Shown here piece after piece: positions 53,272 to 62,281 of a DNA stretch of 64,000 nt (within the stretch, counting starts at the first letter, position 1; the number at the start of each line of letters is the position of its first letter). This DNA is from Halovivax ruber XH-70 (lineage in GTDB: Archaea > Halobacteriota > Halobacteria > Halobacteriales > Natrialbaceae). The notes below the pieces were generated by a model. The model was not told the origin of the DNA. It did not search any database and saw only the letters and a program-made list of their open reading frames with translations. The stretch spans positions 2,480,001-2,544,000 of the forward strand of contig NC_019964.1 of assembly GCF_000328525.1 (NCBI RefSeq), given 5' to 3'. Made by a program: the position numbers and the translations under genes.

Positions 53272-53709
53272 TCACATACGTGGGATCCACTCTGGAAACA
53301 TCCAAGTTGGAATCAAAAGAGGCTCACGAGAGATATCCTCGTTCAAAACATTCTCTCTGAATAACTCTGGTTCCCTAAACGCGGTTGCATCGGATTCAGA
53401 AGCCATAGCTATCGTATAGAGAAACGTCAGGGATAGGAAGAGAAGAGAGGGAGAACTCTCCACTAAGAAAAGCAATGCCGAGAAGATTCCAAAGGGCAAC
53501 CAAACAAATGGTGCTATCCCAGAAAAGCGAATGACCTCTTCGTCCACTGACTCAATGTTTCTAAAAAATACACCGTTAGGAATCACCCAAAGTCTGAAAC
53601 TTACCTTTGGATTTGCATTCGCTAATTTCCCTACGACCCAATGAGCACCCTCATGAAGATACGTCGCAGGTATTATAGCCAGTATAAACGGAATCGCGTA
53701 TTCTTCCAT
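53272..53709 (-). CDS. Putative membrane metalloprotease-like protein with HEGAH motif
   Basis: The protein has 145 aa from ATG 53709 (MEEYAIPFILAIIPATYL). HEGAHWVVGKL places an HExxH zinc motif at the end of the first membrane helix. Two further hydrophobic segments follow (~70-90, ~95-112). The SESDATAF segment may supply a third acidic ligand, as in M50 or DUF3267-like proteases. AT-rich codon use sets it apart. Small size and missing family context keep this tentative. Confidence 0.5.
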   Translation of the reverse strand: MEEYAIPFILAIIPATYLHEGAHWVVGKLANANPKVSFRLWVIPNGVFFRNIESVDEEVIRFSGIAPFVWLPFGIFSALLFLVESSPSLLFLSLTFLYTIAMASESDATAFREPELFRENVLNEDISREPLLIPTWMFPEWIPRM

Positions 53710-53877
53710 GACAGCCAAATAGATTCCCTATAAAAATAATTTTTCTGCAGAGTATTCCCAGCAACTCTCACTTGTGAAGTCCGGTTAGTTATTCTCTTCT
53801 GGTTACGGCCTCGGTCACGACATCGAACTGGACAGTCATCGTCGAGAGGGTCTCAACGTACAAATGGTGGGAAGAAC

Positions 53878-55122
53878 TCAGTTTTCCATGTTTTTTAGCC
53901 AATCTTCCCGGAGAACATAGTAGTCCTGTTCATCAATCATATCCCATATCACTAAACAGCACAGGGTTAACCCAAGAACACCAATAATTGCCCCACTCCC
54001 GTTACCATGTATGTTGAAATTCCTTTGCTCAGACATCACCGCCAAAAAATTCTGTGTAGAGTCCCGCTCACGGTCCAAAATTGAAGTATTTCCCATCACT
54101 CCCGCCAACAGTTGCAACTCAGATAGAGAATACCTATTTAAATCATTTATTATAGATAATGAATCATTTGTGGTGTCAGTAGCAACGTGCTCCTTCCAAT
54201 GCTGGAGCCTATCATGATATGTTAATCCGCTCCGATCTGGAGAACCAGGTCGCCACGTAGCCTCAATTTGACCTGAATTTACGTTTCCCTCTTGGTCTAA
54301 GTTAGGGCATCTTCGCTTAACTAATCCATCCAAAATGGCCAACGAGGTAGGCCCAGCGATTCTAAAAGCAGATTCAGGCGAAGTGGCTCCTAAGCCAGTG
54401 ATGTTTTTCACGAATTGCTGGGTTGGTCTATCAACACCCTGGATTCGCTGTTCCACCAACACATAATCGATAAGGCTTCTAAAATCATGTACGATTCCAG
54501 CAAAAGCAAAGTTGTCGGGTTGCCCGGCTGTATCAGGGTTTGTAAGCCTGTCAAAAACATCACTTTCGCCAAGAGAGAAAGATAGGAAATCCTTAGTGAA
54601 ATTCCAATAGCTTAGGAAATCAGTAGACACTGTGGAGGTTTTCGACCTCAATATTAGATCAAAAAGGTATCTAGGATATGTTCTTAGATCACCGATGGTA
54701 CTGAAGTGAATTGGTTGGTCAAACAGTATGTTACTGCCTGTGAAAATTACTGGTTGTGCAATCTTAACACCATCGCCTCCCAGAGTCAGTCCTTCATTTA
54801 GTTTCTCTATGAAATCTTCAAGTCTGTCTGATGGTGTATCGCCTTGGGGATCGGGAATTGGACTAAAGTCATTTTCCTGGTTAGATTCATTCTCATATTG
54901 GATTATTTGGGCAGTTATATAATCAACACTTTCAGTGTCTGGTTTCTCTAAAATGGACTGAAGAACATCTGGATCACCTTGGAACTTAACGAGATATTCA
55001 TCTTCTGAAATTCTTGTAGAATTGTACCCATTTACTTCTTCATGGTATTTTGGCGCATCCCCCCTGAAGTCTTCAGGACCATCAATTTCAACGACCGGTA
55101 CTCGAAACCATTTTTCTGCCAT
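53878..55122 (-). CDS. Island protein of unknown function with HEPN-like motif and C-terminal membrane segment
   Basis: The protein has 414 aa from ATG 55122 (MAEKWFRVPVVEIDG). RNFNIHG (R367-H372, G373) matches the Rx4H (RNxxxHG) motif of HEPN RNases. It lies at the end of a helical region (residues ~305-372) before a hydrophobic helix (~377-396). The N-terminal ~100 residues are charged; the middle (FTGSNILFDQPIHFST and on) is unrecognised. AT-rich with unusual codons. HEPN assignment rests on one motif only. Confidence 0.5.
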   Translation of the reverse strand: MAEKWFRVPVVEIDGPEDFRGDAPKYHEEVNGYNSTRISEDEYLVKFQGDPDVLQSILEKPDTESVDYITAQIIQYENESNQENDFSPIPDPQGDTPSDRLEDFIEKLNEGLTLGGDGVKIAQPVIFTGSNILFDQPIHFSTIGDLRTYPRYLFDLILRSKTSTVSTDFLSYWNFTKDFLSFSLGESDVFDRLTNPDTAGQPDNFAFAGIVHDFRSLIDYVLVEQRIQGVDRPTQQFVKNITGLGATSPESAFRIAGPTSLAILDGLVKRRCPNLDQEGNVNSGQIEATWRPGSPDRSGLTYHDRLQHWKEHVATDTTNDSLSIINDLNRYSLSELQLLAGVMGNTSILDRERDSTQNFLAVMSEQRNFNIHGNGSGAIIGVLGLTLCCLVIWDMIDEQDYYVLREDWLKNMEN

Positions 55123-55215
55123 GCAACCAATATATCGGCACGGATTGGTTTATAATTTGGCAGTGGAAGGATTCAATACCCTAACATCGCTCGTCGGTTC
55201 GAAATGCGGGAGAAG

Positions 55216-55288
55216 TGGGCCGGCGCGAATTCGAATCGCGGTTACGGCCACCCGAAGGCCGAAGGATACCAAGCTACCCCACCGGCCC
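55216..55288 (-). tRNA. tRNA-Pro (anticodon CGG)
   Basis: 73-nt cloverleaf on the minus strand: acceptor GGGCCGG/CCGGCCC with discriminator A; D arm GGGT...ATCC; anticodon stem CGGCC/GGCCG with loop TTCGGGT (U33, CGG, G37); T arm CGCGA/TCGCG with loop TTCGAAT. CCA is not encoded. A TATA box TATAATTATT (55315-55324) lies ~30 bases upstream. The AT-rich island adjoins its 3' end. Confidence 0.95.
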
Positions 55289-55568
55289 GCAGGTGAAATG
55301 TTGCGACGGCCGCGTATAATTATTGCGTTGTACGCCTCGGCGGACCGGGCGACGACCTGTGGACGGACTCGACGCCTAGCCGGTCACCTGGCCGGAACCA
55401 CCGGTTCGAATACGTGAACGTTGCCTCGTCCCGACGGACCGAACCAGCTCGATAACAAAGGCGTGAAACGGACTTTTTCAGGGGTATGAGACGTTCGAGA
55501 GAGACGGACGGAGGGCTTTTCCCGGCGATTGCGCGCCGTCCGACCGACGCCTCCCCGCGGAGGGCGGC

Positions 55569-57287
55569 ATGACGAAGACGGTCGTGCTCGGGTTCGACGC
55601 ACTCGACTTCCGGTACCTCGACCGATTCGCGGACTCCCTGCCGAACTTCGCCGCCATGCGCGAGGAAGGCGTCGAGGCGCCGCTCGAATCGACCCACCCG
55701 CCCTGGACCGGCAGCGCCTGGCCGTCGCTGTACACCGGCTGCGATCCGAGTCACCACGGCGTCTACGGCTTCTTCGACATCGACGGCTACCCCGACGAGG
55801 GGACCGTCGTCTCGCGAGCGGACGTGGGCCCGGCCGCGATCTGGGACTACCTCTCGCGCGACGACCGTCCCTCGGTGGTGATGAACGTCCCTGTCACCCA
55901 TCCCGCCGGGCCGATCGAGGGCGTCCTGCTCCCGGGCTACCTCGCGTCCGAGGACGATCCCGGCCACCCGAAGGGGATCCGGGACGAACTCGAGGCGGAG
56001 CTCGGAGAGCCCTATCGAATCTACTCGCGGGGCGAACTCAGCGACGACCCCGAAGCAAAGTTCGCGGGCTATCTCGAATTGCTCGACCTGCGGCGGCGGG
56101 CCGCCCTCGCACTGCTCGAGCGCGAGGAGTGGGAGCTGGCGTGGATACAGGTCCAGAAGACCGACGCGGTGTTCCACAACTTCGACGAGGAAGCTCGCTT
56201 CCGGGAGGTGTACGAAGCCGCCGACCGACTGGTCGGAGACGTCCGCGACGCCGTCGGCGACGACGTCAACGTGCTCTGCTGTTCGGACCACGGAATCGGC
56301 CCCGTCACCGGCCACGTGATCTACGTCAACGAGGTGCTCCGCCGGCACGGCTTCGTCACGGTCGACGAGGGCAACGGCGACGACGGGCCGTCGCTCTCGG
56401 ACGCGAAGCCGTCACTCGCGACCGCAGCCGATCGCACGGGATCGAACGGGGCCAGCCCGCTCGAACGGGCGTTCACGATCACCCGACGCGGCGCGGAACG
56501 GGTCGGGCTCGACCCCGCGACGGTGTACGGCGCGGCCGAGCGGATCGGGCTCGACGGGGTTCTCCTCGACCTCGTGCCCGATTCGGTCGTCCAGAACACC
56601 GGCGAGGCTGTCGACTGGCGCCGGTCGCAGGCCTACTGCGCCAGCGCGACCCGGATGGGGGTCCGGATCAACCTCGAGGGTCGAGAACCCGCGGGCGTCG
56701 TCCCGCAGTCGGCGTACGAGACCGTTCGCGACGAGATCATCGCGCTCCTCTCGAACCTCGAGACGCCCGACGGGAAGCCGGCGTTCGATTTCGTCTGTCG
56801 GCGCGAGGAGCGCTACGACGGCCCTCACCTCGGGAAGGCGCCTGACGTGCTCTTCCGCCCGCGTGAGATGAACAACACGGTCAAGACGGGTCTGTACGGC
56901 ATCGAAACGGCGCGAACCGACGTCTTCGACCACAAACTCGAGGGCGCGTTCGTCGCCGCGGGCCCCGACGTCTCGAACGAGCGGGAAGAGGCGGGAGGGC
57001 GGGACGGAGCGAGGGAGGCCGGACCGGAACGCCTGTCGATCACCGACGTCGCCCCCATCGCGATGGCGCTGCTCGACCGGCCGGTTCCCGAGCAGATGAC
57101 CGGCTCCGTCCCCGATTCGGTGGTCGCCGGCCCCGTCGAACGGTCGCGGTACGCGGACGCTCGCGATGGGCCGCCCGTGGGTGCCCGGGCAGGCGACGAT
57201 GACGGGGAAGGACCGGACAGTGAAGCCGACAGCGGCAACGCGGACAGCGAGGTGACCGCCCGCCTCGAAAACCTCGGGTACATCTGA
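55569..57287 (+). CDS. Alkaline-phosphatase-superfamily phosphodiesterase/pyrophosphatase
   Basis: The protein has 572 aa from ATG 55569 (MTKTVVLGFDALDFRYL). Metal and nucleophile motifs: GFDALD, PPWTGSAWPSLYTG with the Thr/Ser, the AWIQVQKTDAVFHNF segment and CCSDHGIGPVTGH. C-terminal half carries GVRINLEGREPAG and FDFVCRREERY, then a disordered acidic tail. It is a type I phosphodiesterase/nucleotide pyrophosphatase-like protein, no signal peptide. The flippase ATG overlaps its stop by one base, suggesting envelope or glycan metabolism. Confidence 0.85.
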   Translation: MTKTVVLGFDALDFRYLDRFADSLPNFAAMREEGVEAPLESTHPPWTGSAWPSLYTGCDPSHHGVYGFFDIDGYPDEGTVVSRADVGPAAIWDYLSRDDRPSVVMNVPVTHPAGPIEGVLLPGYLASEDDPGHPKGIRDELEAELGEPYRIYSRGELSDDPEAKFAGYLELLDLRRRAALALLEREEWELAWIQVQKTDAVFHNFDEEARFREVYEAADRLVGDVRDAVGDDVNVLCCSDHGIGPVTGHVIYVNEVLRRHGFVTVDEGNGDDGPSLSDAKPSLATAADRTGSNGASPLERAFTITRRGAERVGLDPATVYGAAERIGLDGVLLDLVPDSVVQNTGEAVDWRRSQAYCASATRMGVRINLEGREPAGVVPQSAYETVRDEIIALLSNLETPDGKPAFDFVCRREERYDGPHLGKAPDVLFRPREMNNTVKTGLYGIETARTDVFDHKLEGAFVAAGPDVSNEREEAGGRDGAREAGPERLSITDVAPIAMALLDRPVPEQMTGSVPDSVVAGPVERSRYADARDGPPVGARAGDDDGEGPDSEADSGNADSEVTARLENLGYI

Positions 57288-58834
57288 TGGCCGATCGGGC
57301 GCGGGAACTCTCGGCGCTTCTCTCGAGTGCTGCGCTCGTCGTCGCCGGTGGAATCGTCGGCTCGGTGGCGAAACTCGGCGAGCGGGTCGTGATCGGACGA
57401 CTGCTCTCGCCCGACGCCTACGGTGAGGTGAGTATCGGTCTCGCACTCTTGACGTTCGCGGCGACGTTCGCCATCGCCGGCTGCACCCAGGGTGTCTCCC
57501 GATTCGTCCCGCGGTACACGGACCCCGCGGACCGGCGGGGCGTCTGGGTGAGTGGCCTGCTCGTCGCGGAGACACTCGCGCTCGCGCTCGCGGCGTTCCT
57601 GTTCGTCGGCGCGGAGGGGTTCGCCGTGCGCCTGTTCGAGACCGACGCGGCGGTCCCCTTCCTTCGCGTCCTCGCGATCGCGTTGCCGGTCGTCGTCGGG
57701 TTTCAGATCGCCGTCGCCGCCATCAGAGGGTTCGAGAACACCGTCTACCGGACCGTCATCAGGGATCTCCTCGACCCGGCGCTGCGAACCGGGCTGATCG
57801 CGTTCTTGCTCGTCCTCGGGTGGGGCATCGTCGCCGCGGGCGTCGCCTACCTGCTGGCGGCAGTCGTGACGGTCGTCGTCGCCCACCTCTTTCTCTCCCG
57901 GCTCGTGGCGCTGCGCGGCCCCGTCCGCACCCACGTCCGCGAGCTGGTCACGTTTTCCGCGCCGCTTGTGGTCGCGACGATGGTTGGGACGCTCCTCACC
58001 CAGACGGACACCATCATGCTGGGCTACTTCCGGAGTTCCGCCGAAGTGGGACTCTACAGCGCCGCCTACCCGCTGGCATCCGGCCTGCTCGTCGTCCTCA
58101 CCGCCTTCGGTTTTCTCTACCTTCCCATTGCCTCCAGACTCGACGCCGACGGCGAACGCGACGCCGTCGACGACATCTACGCGACGACGACGAAGTGGGT
58201 TTACGTCGTCACCTTCCCCGCGTTCGTCCTGCTCGCGGTGTTTCCGGCGGACGTCCTCGCACTCGTCTTCGGCCCGGCGTACACCGACGCGGCGGTCGTC
58301 CTCCCGATCCTCGCGACCGGGTTCTTCGTCTCCGCGGCCGCCGGCCGTGACCGGGAGACACTCTCCGCGTTCGGGTCGACCAGCTGGATCGCTATCGGGA
58401 ACGGCATCGGCCTCCTGTTGAACGTGCTCGTCAATCTCGCCCTGATCCCACGCTTTGGCATCCTGGGCGCCAGCGTCGCCTCGGTCACCTCGCTCGTCGC
58501 CGTCCACGCCGTCATCTGCGCCGTCCTCGCCGTTCAGTACGACATCACGCCGTTCTCGCCGGAGGCGACACGGACGTACCTCGTCCTTCCAGCAACGATA
58601 CTCCCAGTGACGGCGCTCGCGGCCGGGTGGCTCACCATTACGCCGGTCACCATCCTTCCGTTCCTCGTGGGCACGGGACTGTGCTCACTCGTCGTGGTCG
58701 GCATCGCCGGCGGCTTCGAACCCGACGACGTCGTCGTTGTCGACGTCCTCGAAGACTCGCTCGGCCGATCGATACCGCTCGTCCGCCGATGGATTCCAGA
58801 CGCGAGATCCGAATCGTCGCTCTCGGCCGATTGA
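57287..58834 (+). CDS. Oligosaccharide flippase (MOP/Wzx-like)
   Basis: The protein has 515 aa; ATG 57287 overlaps the previous TGA. Twelve to fourteen membrane helices. SVAKLGERVVIGRLLSPDAYGEVSIGLAL, then GFENTVYRTVIRDLLDPALRTGL and VGLYSAAYPLASGLLVVLTAFGFLYLP follow the polysaccharide-flippase pattern (given by ends). Likely translocates lipid-linked glycans for S-layer N-glycosylation or exopolysaccharide. Coupled to the phosphodiesterase upstream. Confidence 0.9.
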   Translation: MADRARELSALLSSAALVVAGGIVGSVAKLGERVVIGRLLSPDAYGEVSIGLALLTFAATFAIAGCTQGVSRFVPRYTDPADRRGVWVSGLLVAETLALALAAFLFVGAEGFAVRLFETDAAVPFLRVLAIALPVVVGFQIAVAAIRGFENTVYRTVIRDLLDPALRTGLIAFLLVLGWGIVAAGVAYLLAAVVTVVVAHLFLSRLVALRGPVRTHVRELVTFSAPLVVATMVGTLLTQTDTIMLGYFRSSAEVGLYSAAYPLASGLLVVLTAFGFLYLPIASRLDADGERDAVDDIYATTTKWVYVVTFPAFVLLAVFPADVLALVFGPAYTDAAVVLPILATGFFVSAAAGRDRETLSAFGSTSWIAIGNGIGLLLNVLVNLALIPRFGILGASVASVTSLVAVHAVICAVLAVQYDITPFSPEATRTYLVLPATILPVTALAAGWLTITPVTILPFLVGTGLCSLVVVGIAGGFEPDDVVVVDVLEDSLGRSIPLVRRWIPDARSESSLSAD

Positions 58835-59048
58835 GACGATTCTCGAGAGCCCATTCGATGTGATTCGCAGGAGTTGTCGAGAGATTCGAACGACAGTGGA
58901 GGTCACCACCCCCGAACCCAGGATCGAGCGAGTCGCAGGTTCCAGTGTGGCCCAGAACCCTGTGGGCGCGGGTTCTCCTGTAGCGCAGACGACAGAGATC
59001 ACAGCTTCCGGCGCGGCGCAGAAGTAATGGTCGCAGAACGCAGGTGGC
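58835..59048. other. Intergenic stretch with hairpin downstream of the flippase
   Basis: Contains AGAACCC/GGGTTCT (58954-58960 with 58970-58976, loop 9). No gene is visible; may be part of the convergent 3' ends. Confidence 0.3.
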
Positions 59049-59645
59049 TCAGAATCGCTCGTAGCCGTCCGTGTCGAGCGCGTGGTGAGCGACGGTGATC
59101 GCCTGGTCGGCGTGCAGCGCGTGCGGACCCAGACGAACGCGGCGATCGGTGTACTCGGCGAGCGTCTCGCGTTCGGCGTCGGTGAAGTCGCCGTGATCGG
59201 AGAGGACGAACGCCGGTTCCTCGGGGAGCGGGCCCACGACCAGCGGGTCGCCGTCCTCGTGAAGGTGGACGATCGTCGCCTCGTCGGCGAGCTCGTCGAG
59301 TGTCGCCGCGAAGCCGCGCCGATACACCTCGAAGCCGGGGCTCGGTTCGGCCGGGAGCGCGCCGATGGCCTCGTCGCGGTGTTCGAGGGCCGTCCTGATG
59401 CGGGCGGCCGTCGAGCGCTCGTCGGGGTTCAGCCGGCGGACCTCGCGCCCGTCGACGGAGATCGTGAGTTCGTCCTGCAGGACGAGGTGGACGCGGACAT
59501 CTTCGCGGATGCCGTGCGAGCGCAGGAGGGCGGCCGTCAACGATCTGCAGAGGGCGTCCAAGCGACCGGCGCCGCCCGCGAGGTCGTCGAGCGAGAACGA
59601 CGGCGTCGTCGGCACCTCGTGGGCGAGACAGACGAACTGGCGCAT
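59049..59645 (-). CDS. trmY: tRNA (pseudouridine(54)-N(1))-methyltransferase
   Basis: The protein has 198 aa from ATG 59645 (MRQFVCLAHEVPTTPSFSLDDLAG). TrmY signatures: HGIREDVRVHLVLQDE, TISVDGREVRRLNPDERSTAARI, and the SPOUT knot residues LSDHGDFTDAE plus LHADQAITVAHHALD. It makes m1Psi54 in the T-loop of archaeal tRNAs. Confidence 0.95.
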   Translation of the reverse strand: MRQFVCLAHEVPTTPSFSLDDLAGGAGRLDALCRSLTAALLRSHGIREDVRVHLVLQDELTISVDGREVRRLNPDERSTAARIRTALEHRDEAIGALPAEPSPGFEVYRRGFAATLDELADEATIVHLHEDGDPLVVGPLPEEPAFVLSDHGDFTDAERETLAEYTDRRVRLGPHALHADQAITVAHHALDTDGYERF

Positions 59646-59750
59646 ACCGACTCGGTCGCGGACGCGGCGGAAAGGTGTCCCGATTCCGAGCGGTACGGGT
59701 TGCATACACAGGCCGAATCGGTATGCGTGGACCCGGCGACCGGAGATGGT

Positions 59751-59918
59751 ATGGCGAAGGCAGAATCCGACGGAGACGCGATACTGTGGCGGTTACGCGG
59801 ACATTCGTGTCCGAGTTGCGAGGACGGAACGCTCGTCCTGAAACCCTACAAGGGCAACCGGGCCGTGGTCTGTGACGGGTGCGATACCCCACGCGCCCAG
59901 GTGTGGGACCAGGTATGA
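59751..59918 (+). CDS. HVO_A0556-type zinc-finger microprotein
   Basis: The protein has 55 aa from ATG 59751 (MAKAESDGDAILWRLRGHSC). CPSC and CDGC form two Cys pairs separated by about 22 residues (EDGTLVLKPYKGNRAVV). Matches the haloarchaeal zinc-finger microprotein group. Role unknown. Confidence 0.85.
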   Translation: MAKAESDGDAILWRLRGHSCPSCEDGTLVLKPYKGNRAVVCDGCDTPRAQVWDQV

Positions 59919-60026
59919 GTCGGCGGGCGAGCGACAGTGCGCTCAGGTGTGGGATCGGACAGTAGCTGACGGGAGACGGCACACGACATCGAAAGGATCC
60001 TGTGAGCCGAGCGCGTCGGGCCACGC

Positions 60027-60806
60027 ATGCCGACGGTTTCGAACGACGGCGTCTCGCTGCACTACGAGGTCGACGGAGCGGGGACGCCGGTCGTCTTCGT
60101 GAACGAAGCGGGCTTCGGCGGCTGGTCCTGGGGGTGGCAACACCGGGCCGTCGCGGGCCCCTACCGGAGCGTGGTCTGGGACCTCCGGGGGACGGGCCGC
60201 TCCGACGCCCCCGACGGGCCCTACGAACTCGAGACGCTCGTGGACGATCTCGAGGCGATCCTCCAGGCGCTCGACGCCCGCAACGCACACGTCGTCGGAG
60301 CCGGCCTCGGCGGCGTGATCGCGCTGCAGGCCGCCCGCGACTCGACACGGATCGAGACGCTCACGGTGATCGGGACGCCCGCACGGACGGAGGCGGTCGA
60401 TCGTGACGCACTCGTCGTCGACCGGGATCGAGCCGCCCTCCGGGCGTCGACCGAATCGCTCCTCTCGTCGTCCTTCCGGGCCGACCAGCCGGACGTCGTC
60501 GACGGCATCGCCGAGTGGCGCGCAGACGGTGACGCCGATCCGGCGTCCACGCGCGCCCAGCTCGACGCCGCCTCCGGGTTCGACGCGACGGCGTGGGGCT
60601 ACGAACTGACGACGCCGACGCTCGTCGTCCACGGCACCGCAGACTCGGTCGTCCCCCACGACGCCGGTCGCCGCCTCGCCGAGTCGCTCCCCCGTGGCGA
60701 ATTGCGATCGATCGACGGCAGCGACCACCTGCCACAGATCGAACGGTCGCGGGCGGTCAACGATCACCTGCTCGGGTTTCTGGCGGACCAGACAGACGAC
60801 GAATAG
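60027..60806 (+). CDS. Alpha/beta-hydrolase fold protein lacking the nucleophile Ser
   Basis: The protein has 259 aa. It keeps the fold: FVNEAGFGGWSWGW, WDLRGTGRSDAPDGPYELETL, LVVHGTADSVVPHDAGRRLAESLPRG and the late DGSDHLPQIE with the His. The elbow normally G-x-S-x-G reads G91-A-G93-L-G95, so the nucleophile Ser is Gly93. Such proteins may use other chemistry (as in some cofactor-independent dioxygenases or decarboxylases) or none. Its next neighbour is an AMP-ligase-like gene, 57 bases downstream. Confidence 0.75.
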   Translation: MPTVSNDGVSLHYEVDGAGTPVVFVNEAGFGGWSWGWQHRAVAGPYRSVVWDLRGTGRSDAPDGPYELETLVDDLEAILQALDARNAHVVGAGLGGVIALQAARDSTRIETLTVIGTPARTEAVDRDALVVDRDRAALRASTESLLSSSFRADQPDVVDGIAEWRADGDADPASTRAQLDAASGFDATAWGYELTTPTLVVHGTADSVVPHDAGRRLAESLPRGELRSIDGSDHLPQIERSRAVNDHLLGFLADQTDDE

Positions 60807-60863
60807 CGTGGGCGGTATCGAAGCACCACGCCAGATCCGTCCCGGCGAATCCGGCCCGCCGGT

Positions 60864-62180
60864 TTGACGGGGACCGCCGTCGTGAATCCCAGCGTGTCCA
60901 TCGACGCGCGGGCCGCCCGGTGGGGCGACCGAACCGCGATCGTCGACGTCGCCGAGACCGACCGGTTCGCCCCGGCGGGGACCATCGACGACGATCGCCT
61001 GACCTACGTCGAACTCGCCACCCTGTCGTCGTGGCTCGCCGACGCGCTGGCAACCCAGGGCGTCGAGGCCGGCGAGACCGTCGCACTCCTCTCGCGCAAC
61101 CGAATCACCGGCGTCGCACTCCTCTTCGCCTGTCGGCGCCTCGGGGCCACGTTCGCCCCGATCTCGCACCGACTGACCCCAGTCAGCGTGGAGACGCCGC
61201 TCTCGCTGCTCGAGCCGGCAATCGTGCTCGCCGAATCCGCCCAGCGCGACCTCGTCCGAAGCGTCGATGGCGCCCGGACGGTCGCGCTCGAATCGCTCTT
61301 CGACGCCGACGGTGGCGGGGCCGACACGACCGTCGGCACGGACGAGGGGCCAACCGACACTGCCGCCGACCCACCCAACCATTCGACGCCACCCGCAGAC
61401 GGCCCGAGTCGGGGTGAAGACGGCGAAGCGACCCCACTGCTGGCCCTCAACGGGAGCGACGGCGCGCCGATCGCCACGTACTCGTCCGAAACGGTCGAGG
61501 CGAACTGTCTCGCGGCGGTCCTGACGTGGGGGCTCGGACCGACCGATCGGACGGTCCTCCTTCGGCCGCTCTCACGACCGGACGGGCTCCTCGCCGTCGC
61601 ATTGCCGATCCTCTACGCGGGCGGTCGACTCGCTCTCGATCGGGCGTTCGACCCAGCCGACGCGGCGAAAGCGATCGCGGCCCACGGAGCGACCCACCTC
61701 GTCGGAACGGCGGACGAGTATCGGTCGATCCTCGCGAGTGACGGCGGCGCTGCGGCACTTTCCGCCGTCGATCGAGCAGTCGTCTCGGGGCGAACCGACG
61801 GCGAACTCCTCGACTCACTCGACGCGTGCGCCGGGACCGTCGACCGATCGTTCGGCTGGCTGGGCTGTCCGAACGCGCTCGCGAGCGACCGTGGGACGCC
61901 CGAATCCACACACGACCAGCACGCGAGTTCCCACCCAGAGGTGATCGGCCGCCCGTTCCTCGACGTCGACGCCCGGCTGGTCGACGACGGGACCGTCGTG
62001 GCGGGTGCGGGAACCGGTGAACTTGCCGTATCCGGGCCGGCCGTGGCCGACGTTGTGGTCCCCGACGAGGACGCGGGGAACGCTTCACAGCCACGACGGT
62101 GGCGACGGACGGAGACCCGATTCCGGCGCGACGAACGCGGTCGATATGCGCTGGAGACGGGCATGGACGGGACGCCCTGA
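60864..62180 (+). CDS. Degenerate AMP-binding (acyl-CoA ligase-like) protein
   Basis: The protein has 438 aa from TTG 60864 (GTG 60882 possible). N-terminal fold is typical: RAARWGDRTAIVD, LTYVELATLSSWLADALATQGV, ETVALLSRNRITGVALLFACRRLGATFAPI. But the A3 P-loop is degraded (LLALNGSDGAPIATYSSE, no TSGTTGxPKG), a long acidic insertion precedes it, and the A5 YGxTE and C-terminal domain are missing or unrecognisable. It is probably not a competent ligase. MenE or fatty-acyl ligase are the closest shapes. Confidence 0.65.
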   Translation: MTGTAVVNPSVSIDARAARWGDRTAIVDVAETDRFAPAGTIDDDRLTYVELATLSSWLADALATQGVEAGETVALLSRNRITGVALLFACRRLGATFAPISHRLTPVSVETPLSLLEPAIVLAESAQRDLVRSVDGARTVALESLFDADGGGADTTVGTDEGPTDTAADPPNHSTPPADGPSRGEDGEATPLLALNGSDGAPIATYSSETVEANCLAAVLTWGLGPTDRTVLLRPLSRPDGLLAVALPILYAGGRLALDRAFDPADAAKAIAAHGATHLVGTADEYRSILASDGGAAALSAVDRAVVSGRTDGELLDSLDACAGTVDRSFGWLGCPNALASDRGTPESTHDQHASSHPEVIGRPFLDVDARLVDDGTVVAGAGTGELAVSGPAVADVVVPDEDAGNASQPRRWRRTETRFRRDERGRYALETGMDGTP

Positions 62181-62281
62181 CGAAACAGTGAGACACAGCG
62201 AAGCCGGTTCCCAGAGACGATTGGCGACGATCAGGGGGCCGGCACAACGCATATTGAGCCGGCAACCCAAACACGACTCGA

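Larger units (their letters stand above)
53223..55215. mobile_element. Putative AT-rich genomic island next to tRNA-Pro
   Basis: This stretch is far more AT-rich than the flanks, contains only two genes on the minus strand, and ends at the 3' side of the tRNA-Pro gene. Integration at tRNA 3' ends is a common route of island entry. No integrase is present. I could not find a convincing copy of the tRNA 3' sequence at the other border, so the mechanism is unproven. Confidence 0.45.

Noticed and set aside
53223-53280. att-site duplication of the tRNA-Pro 3' end
   Set aside because: No run of the tRNA's last 15-20 bases was found at the left border, so integration borders could not be defined.
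55395-55420. tRNA-like TTCGAATAC near 55404
   Set aside because: The flanking bases do not pair to form T or acceptor stems. It is a chance match.
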